Source of the DNA: Betaproteobacteria bacterium
GTDB lineage: Bacteria > Pseudomonadota > Gammaproteobacteria > Burkholderiales > SG8-41
Length of the DNA: 52,987 nt
Assembly: GCA_028292435.1 (NCBI GenBank)
Contig: JAQGMI010000161.1
Coordinates: forward strand, 1 to 52,987
Direction of reading: 5' to 3'
Every line of letters starts with the position of its first letter. Within the stretch, counting starts at the first letter, position 1. The notes under the pieces were generated by a model, which saw nothing but the letters and a program-made list of their open reading frames with translations, had not been told where the DNA came from and did not search any database. The position numbers and the translations under genes are program-made. Positions 49,631 to 52,987 of the stretch are shown here, piece after piece.

Positions 49631-50224
49631 TCAGTCGGTAAAGTCGAGCTGCGTGTCGAGCTGCACGCCGTAGAGCTGAATCGGCTCGCGCTTCGAGAGT
49701 TCGAGCGGTTTCAATTCTTCGGCTTCGAGTTTGACGCCGCCCTTGATAAGCGCGTCCATGATCGGCTTGGAAAACACGAATTCGCCCGGCCGCGCGCCAT
49801 GCAGCAGGCGCTCGGCGATGCTCAAGCCATCGCCGATGATCAAAGGATAGCCCTCGATCGAGCCGATCACCGCATCACCGGCGTGCAGCCCGATGGCGAC
49901 CGCGGTGCGAAAACCATAATCGCGCTGCCATGCCTCTTCCAGCGCGCCGAAGTCGCGCTGAATTTCCTGCGCTGCTTCGATTGCGTGCTGGGCCTCGGCT
50001 GCGCCCGCAAATGTTGCAATCACATTGTCGTTAAGCAGGCTGCGCACCTTGCCCTCGTGGCGCTCGACGGCCGCGGTGACCAGCGCGAAAAATTCGGCGA
50101 TGCGCGCGAGCACGATGGCCGGCTCGAGAATTTCTGACATGCGCGTGAAGCCGCGAGTTTCAGCGTAGAGGACTACCAGCGTTGCACGTACGGGCTCGCG
50201 TTCGTCGGCTTGCGGTGCATTCAC
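49631..50224 (-). CDS. Class III adenylate/guanylate cyclase-domain protein, probably degenerate
   Basis: A 197-residue protein formed by one class III cyclase homology domain. The N-terminal strand reads V-V-L-Y-A-E-T-R-G-F-T, with Glu where the first metal-binding Asp is usual, and the second site is LLNDNVIATFAG, where the Asp of G-D-x-x is kept. Later parts (GYPLIIGDGLSIAERLL, GARPGEFVFSKPI) fit the fold. The GTG at 50224 follows CAGGGGAAC; an earlier GTG at 50266 would add 14 polar residues. Soluble, with no sensor domain seen. It could be a low-activity cyclase or a nucleotide-binding regulator. Isolated from other signalling genes. Confidence 0.72.
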   Translation of the reverse strand: MNAPQADEREPVRATLVVLYAETRGFTRMSEILEPAIVLARIAEFFALVTAAVERHEGKVRSLLNDNVIATFAGAAEAQHAIEAAQEIQRDFGALEEAWQRDYGFRTAVAIGLHAGDAVIGSIEGYPLIIGDGLSIAERLLHGARPGEFVFSKPIMDALIKGGVKLEAEELKPLELSKREPIQLYGVQLDTQLDFTD

Positions 50225-50362
50225 GCCGTTCCCCTGTTTGTTATGATGTTGGTGCTCCCCTTGCACGAACAGGGTCGATGCTAGGCGGCGTGCGCGATTC
50301 AGTCAAGCGGTGCAGTTCGCACAACCGGTATTAATTATCAAATTCGCATAAAAAGATCCGTC

Positions 50363-51316
50363 GTGAAATTCCTCATCGCTGCGTTTCTCGCGTTCATCGC
50401 CGTGCCCTCGATTGCACAGACCTATCCGGCGCGCACCATTCGCTTCATCGTGCCGGTTCCGCCCGGCGGCGGCGCGGATGCCGTTGCGCGATTGCTCGCA
50501 CCGAGACTGAGCGAGCTGCTCGGCCAGCAGGTCATCGTCGACAATCGCGCCGGCGGCAACGCCACGATAGGCGCCGAGCAAGTTGCAAAGTCGCCGCCCG
50601 ATGGCTACACCTGGCTGCTTGGCACTTCGCAGCACACGGTGACGCCCAGCATCGTGAAGCAGGTGCCCTACGACATAGCGGCCGATTTCGCGCCGGTTAC
50701 GCTGGTGGTGCGCGCGCCGCAGCTTTTGATGGTGCATCCGCTGGTGCCCGCGAAGACCACTGCGCAGTTGATCGCGCTCGCCAGAAAACAGCCCGGCCGG
50801 CTCAATTACGGGTCAGGCGGGCTCGGCAGCGCGTCGCATCTCGCCGCGGCCGTATTCAGCAGCATGGCGGGAATCAGCATTACGCACATCCCTTATAAGG
50901 GCGTCGGGCTCGCGTTCGTCGATCTCATCGGTGGCCAGCTCGACCTGTCGTTTCCGGCCATACCGAGCGGCGTGCCGTATCACCGGTCGGGGCGCCTGCG
51001 TGCCTTGGGGGTGACGAGCCTGAAGCGCCATGCGTCGATCCCGGACGTGCCGACGATTGCGGAAGATGCGCTGCTCAACTACCAGGTGCAGTCGTGGTAC
51101 GGCGTGCTGGTGCCGGCCGGCACGCGCGCCGACATCGTCAGCCGCATCAACACCGCTTTCACGACGGCGCTCAAAGCGCCGGAAACCAAGGCTGCATTGG
51201 TCGCCCAAGGCGGCGATCCCGATCCCGGCACGCCGGAAGAGTTTGGGCGCCTCATCAAAGACGAACTCGCGCGCAACGCGAAAATCACGCGCGCCGCCGG
51301 CATCGTGCCGGAATAA
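50363..51316 (+). CDS. Bug/TctC family periplasmic receptor (GTG start)
   Basis: A 317-residue receptor. GTG at 50363 starts K-F-L-I-A-A-F-L-A-F-I and the signal ends PSIAQ, then T-Y-P-A-R-T-I-R-F-I-V-P-V-P-P-G-G-G. Landmarks are GADAVARLLAPRLSELLG, VIVDNRAGGNATIGAEQV and ITHIPYKGVGLAFVDLIGG. No strong ribosome site is visible, so the start is less sure than the gene. It is divergent from the cyclase-domain gene (138 bases), and its stop directly abuts that of the opposite-strand receptor at 51317. Confidence 0.9.
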   Translation: MKFLIAAFLAFIAVPSIAQTYPARTIRFIVPVPPGGGADAVARLLAPRLSELLGQQVIVDNRAGGNATIGAEQVAKSPPDGYTWLLGTSQHTVTPSIVKQVPYDIAADFAPVTLVVRAPQLLMVHPLVPAKTTAQLIALARKQPGRLNYGSGGLGSASHLAAAVFSSMAGISITHIPYKGVGLAFVDLIGGQLDLSFPAIPSGVPYHRSGRLRALGVTSLKRHASIPDVPTIAEDALLNYQVQSWYGVLVPAGTRADIVSRINTAFTTALKAPETKAALVAQGGDPDPGTPEEFGRLIKDELARNAKITRAAGIVPE

Positions 51317-52306
51317 CTACTCCGGCTTTACGCCGACGCTCTTGACGATCTTGCCCCACTTCGTGCTTTCCGCGTGGATGAAAGCTGCGAATTCGTCGGG
51401 GGTGCTGCCGGCCGCTTCGGCGCCGCTCGCTAGCATGCGTTCGCGCACGTCCGGCACTTTGAGTATCTGCGTCACATCGGCGTTGATCTTGACGACGATT
51501 TCGCGCCGCACGCCTTTGGGCGCGAGAATGCCCAGCCAGTTGATCACTTCGTAGCCGGGCAGCGCGGCTTCCGACATCGTCGGCAGTTCGGGTACCGACG
51601 GCGAGCGCTTGAGTCCGGTGACGGCGAGCGCGCGCAACTTGCCGGCGCGCGCCTGCGGCAGCGCCGAGGTCAGGCTGTCCCACATGATGCCGACTTGTCC
51701 CGACAATAAATCAGTCATCGCCGGCGCGCTGCCTTTGTACGGAATGTGCGCGAGATCGGTCTTCGTCATCGCCTTGAATAATTCGCCGGCGAGATGTGAA
51801 ATGGTGCCGCTGCCCGACGACGCAAAGTTCAGCGCGCCCGGCCGCGCTTTGGCGAACGCGATCAGTTCTTTCGGCGTTTTCACCGGCAGCGAAGGATGCA
51901 CGACAAGAATGTTTTGCGTATCGACCGCGCGGATGATCGCGATGAAGTCTTTTTCGCCATCGAAGTTCAGGCGCTGGTAAACATGCGGCCCGACCGCGAG
52001 TACGCTGGTGCCGGCCCAGACAAGCGTATAGCCGTCGGGCGCGGTCTTGGTCGCGAGCTCCATGCCTATTTGCCCGCCCGCGCCCGGACGGTTGTCGATG
52101 ATCGCGGTTTGATGCCACGCCTCAGTAAGCTTCTGGCCGATGATGCGAGCATGCGTGTCGATGTTGCCGCCCGGTGGAAACGGCACGATGAAACGCACGG
52201 GTTTGGATGGAAAAGTCGCGTCGGCGTTCTGCGCCTGTACGGGCGTTGCGGCAGCCGCGCCTAGGAGTGAAAGAAGGATTACGGTACTTTTACAGCGCGG
52301 ATTCAT
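51317..52306 (-). CDS. Bug/TctC family periplasmic receptor
   Basis: A 329-residue receptor. The signal peptide ends ATPVQAQ, followed by N-A-D-A-T-F-P-S-K-P-V-R-F-I-V-P-F-P-P-G-G-N. Landmarks are GNIDTHARIIGQKLTEAW, AIIDNRPGAGGQIGMELA and LAHIPYKGSAPAMTDLLSGQ. It converges with the receptor at 50363 with zero bases between stops, and is divergent from the receptor at 52417 with 110 bases between starts. No enzyme gene is attached to it in view. Confidence 0.92.
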   Translation of the reverse strand: MNPRCKSTVILLSLLGAAAATPVQAQNADATFPSKPVRFIVPFPPGGNIDTHARIIGQKLTEAWHQTAIIDNRPGAGGQIGMELATKTAPDGYTLVWAGTSVLAVGPHVYQRLNFDGEKDFIAIIRAVDTQNILVVHPSLPVKTPKELIAFAKARPGALNFASSGSGTISHLAGELFKAMTKTDLAHIPYKGSAPAMTDLLSGQVGIMWDSLTSALPQARAGKLRALAVTGLKRSPSVPELPTMSEAALPGYEVINWLGILAPKGVRREIVVKINADVTQILKVPDVRERMLASGAEAAGSTPDEFAAFIHAESTKWGKIVKSVGVKPE

Positions 52307-52416
52307 GTTGGCTCAATTGAAAGTAAAGCCAGGCAAAAGCAGAAACCATGCCGGATGCGAGTTGCGCCTTGACGTTGCGTCATGCCGCACGTTTAATCGG
52401 GGTCGAGGAGGAGTAG

Positions 52417-52987
52417 ATGATCGCGAGCATTAAACAAATTATCGCTGCGTGCGTCATCGCAGTGCCCGCATTTGGTGCGCACGCGCAAGTCGATTACCCG
52501 GTGAAGCCCATCAAAATCGTCATCGGCTTTCCGCCGGGCGGCCCGACCGATATCGTCGGCCGTCCGGTGTCGGCGAAACTTTCGCAACTGACGGGTCAAC
52601 AATTCATCATCGAGAATCGTGCCGGCGCCAACGGAATTCTGGCTGCGGACTACGTCGCCAAATCACCCGCCGACGGTTACACCTTGTATCTCGCGACGAC
52701 CGGTGCATTACTAAGCCCGATTTTGACGCCGAGAATTTCGTACGATCTCATGAAAGACTTTACGCCGGTCGCGCTGGTGGCCACGGTGCCCGCGTTGCTC
52801 GTCGTTCATCCATCGCTGCCGGTCAAAACGGCGCGCGAACTGGCGGCGCTCGCCAAAGCGCGTCCGGGCCAGCTGGCTTATGCGTCGTCAGGCAATGCAA
52901 GCATGGGTAATCTCGGCATGGAATCGTACAAGCTCGCCGCCGGCATCGACATCCTGCATATCCCGTATAAAGGTGCTGCGCCGGCGA
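52417..52987 (+). CDS. Bug/TctC family periplasmic receptor, N-terminal part (cut by window edge)
   Basis: Open from ATG 52417 to the last base, 190 codons. GAGGAGGAGT lies just before the ATG. The signal peptide ends FGAHAQ, followed by V-D-Y-P-V-K-P-I-K-I-V-I-G-F-P-P-G-G-P. Landmarks are GPTDIVGRPVSAKLSQLTG, FIIENRAGANGILAADYV and ILHIPYKGAAPA at the cut edge. The C-terminal lobe is outside the window. Whether an enzyme gene follows cannot be seen. Confidence 0.9.
   Translation, partial: MIASIKQIIAACVIAVPAFGAHAQVDYPVKPIKIVIGFPPGGPTDIVGRPVSAKLSQLTGQQFIIENRAGANGILAADYVAKSPADGYTLYLATTGALLSPILTPRISYDLMKDFTPVALVATVPALLVVHPSLPVKTARELAALAKARPGQLAYASSGNASMGNLGMESYKLAAGIDILHIPYKGAAPA

Overview
The window looks like a chromosomal segment of a betaproteobacterium, most likely Burkholderiales-like. 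It is GC-rich, with strong GC preference at third codon positions. It carries many periplasmic receptors of the Bug/TctC family (a hallmark of Bordetella/Cupriavidus-type genomes), a stand-alone PEP carboxylase, a HiPIP and several PQQ-dependent dehydrogenases. I see no rRNA, tRNA, insertion sequence, phage gene or CRISPR array. No species is claimed.

Layout. 1-9016: a class II aldolase (cut by the edge) and a MmgE/PrpD protein face a rightward run of Bug receptor, NHL propeller, small secreted proteins, a cupin gene interrupted by an amber codon, a second Bug receptor, a metallo-beta-lactamase-fold protein and a third Bug receptor. 9071-15141: housekeeping-like genes (ppc, DUF4124 protein, Ser/Thr kinase, unknown protein), then a cyclase-family hydrolase. 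15168-19215: Bug receptor, NHL lipoprotein, two tandem copies of a small lipoprotein, and a subclass B3-type metallo-beta-lactamase. 19226-23719 (minus): GDT1-type cation transporter, an exported HpcH/HpaI aldolase, two Bug receptors and an SDR with an altered active site. 23839-33267: oxidoreductase, DUF3562/CHAD pair, NHL protein, an intergenic cluster of DnaA-box-like sites, exported beta-carbonic anhydrase, small proteins, HiPIP, lytic transglycosylase and GST. 33372-40507: four tandem PQQ dehydrogenases followed by a small cytochrome c. 40568-52987: GNAT, amidohydrolase, alpha/beta hydrolase, a second PrpD protein, a cyclase-domain protein and seven more Bug receptors.

How the genes may work together. 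Fourteen Bug/TctC receptors (one cut by the edge) sit among catabolic enzymes (PrpD, cyclase-family hydrolase, HpcH aldolase, SDR, amidohydrolase, alpha/beta hydrolase), but no TctA or TctB membrane subunits are present. The inference is a scavenging genome in which each receptor is paired with an enzyme for a carboxylic acid or similar compound. The PQQ block is a periplasmic alcohol or aldehyde oxidation module. All four enzymes have the Asp-x-Asp signature associated with lanthanide use, but only the second keeps the adjacent-cysteine pair typical of the family. This and the oriC-like intergenic cluster are the most interesting signals here.
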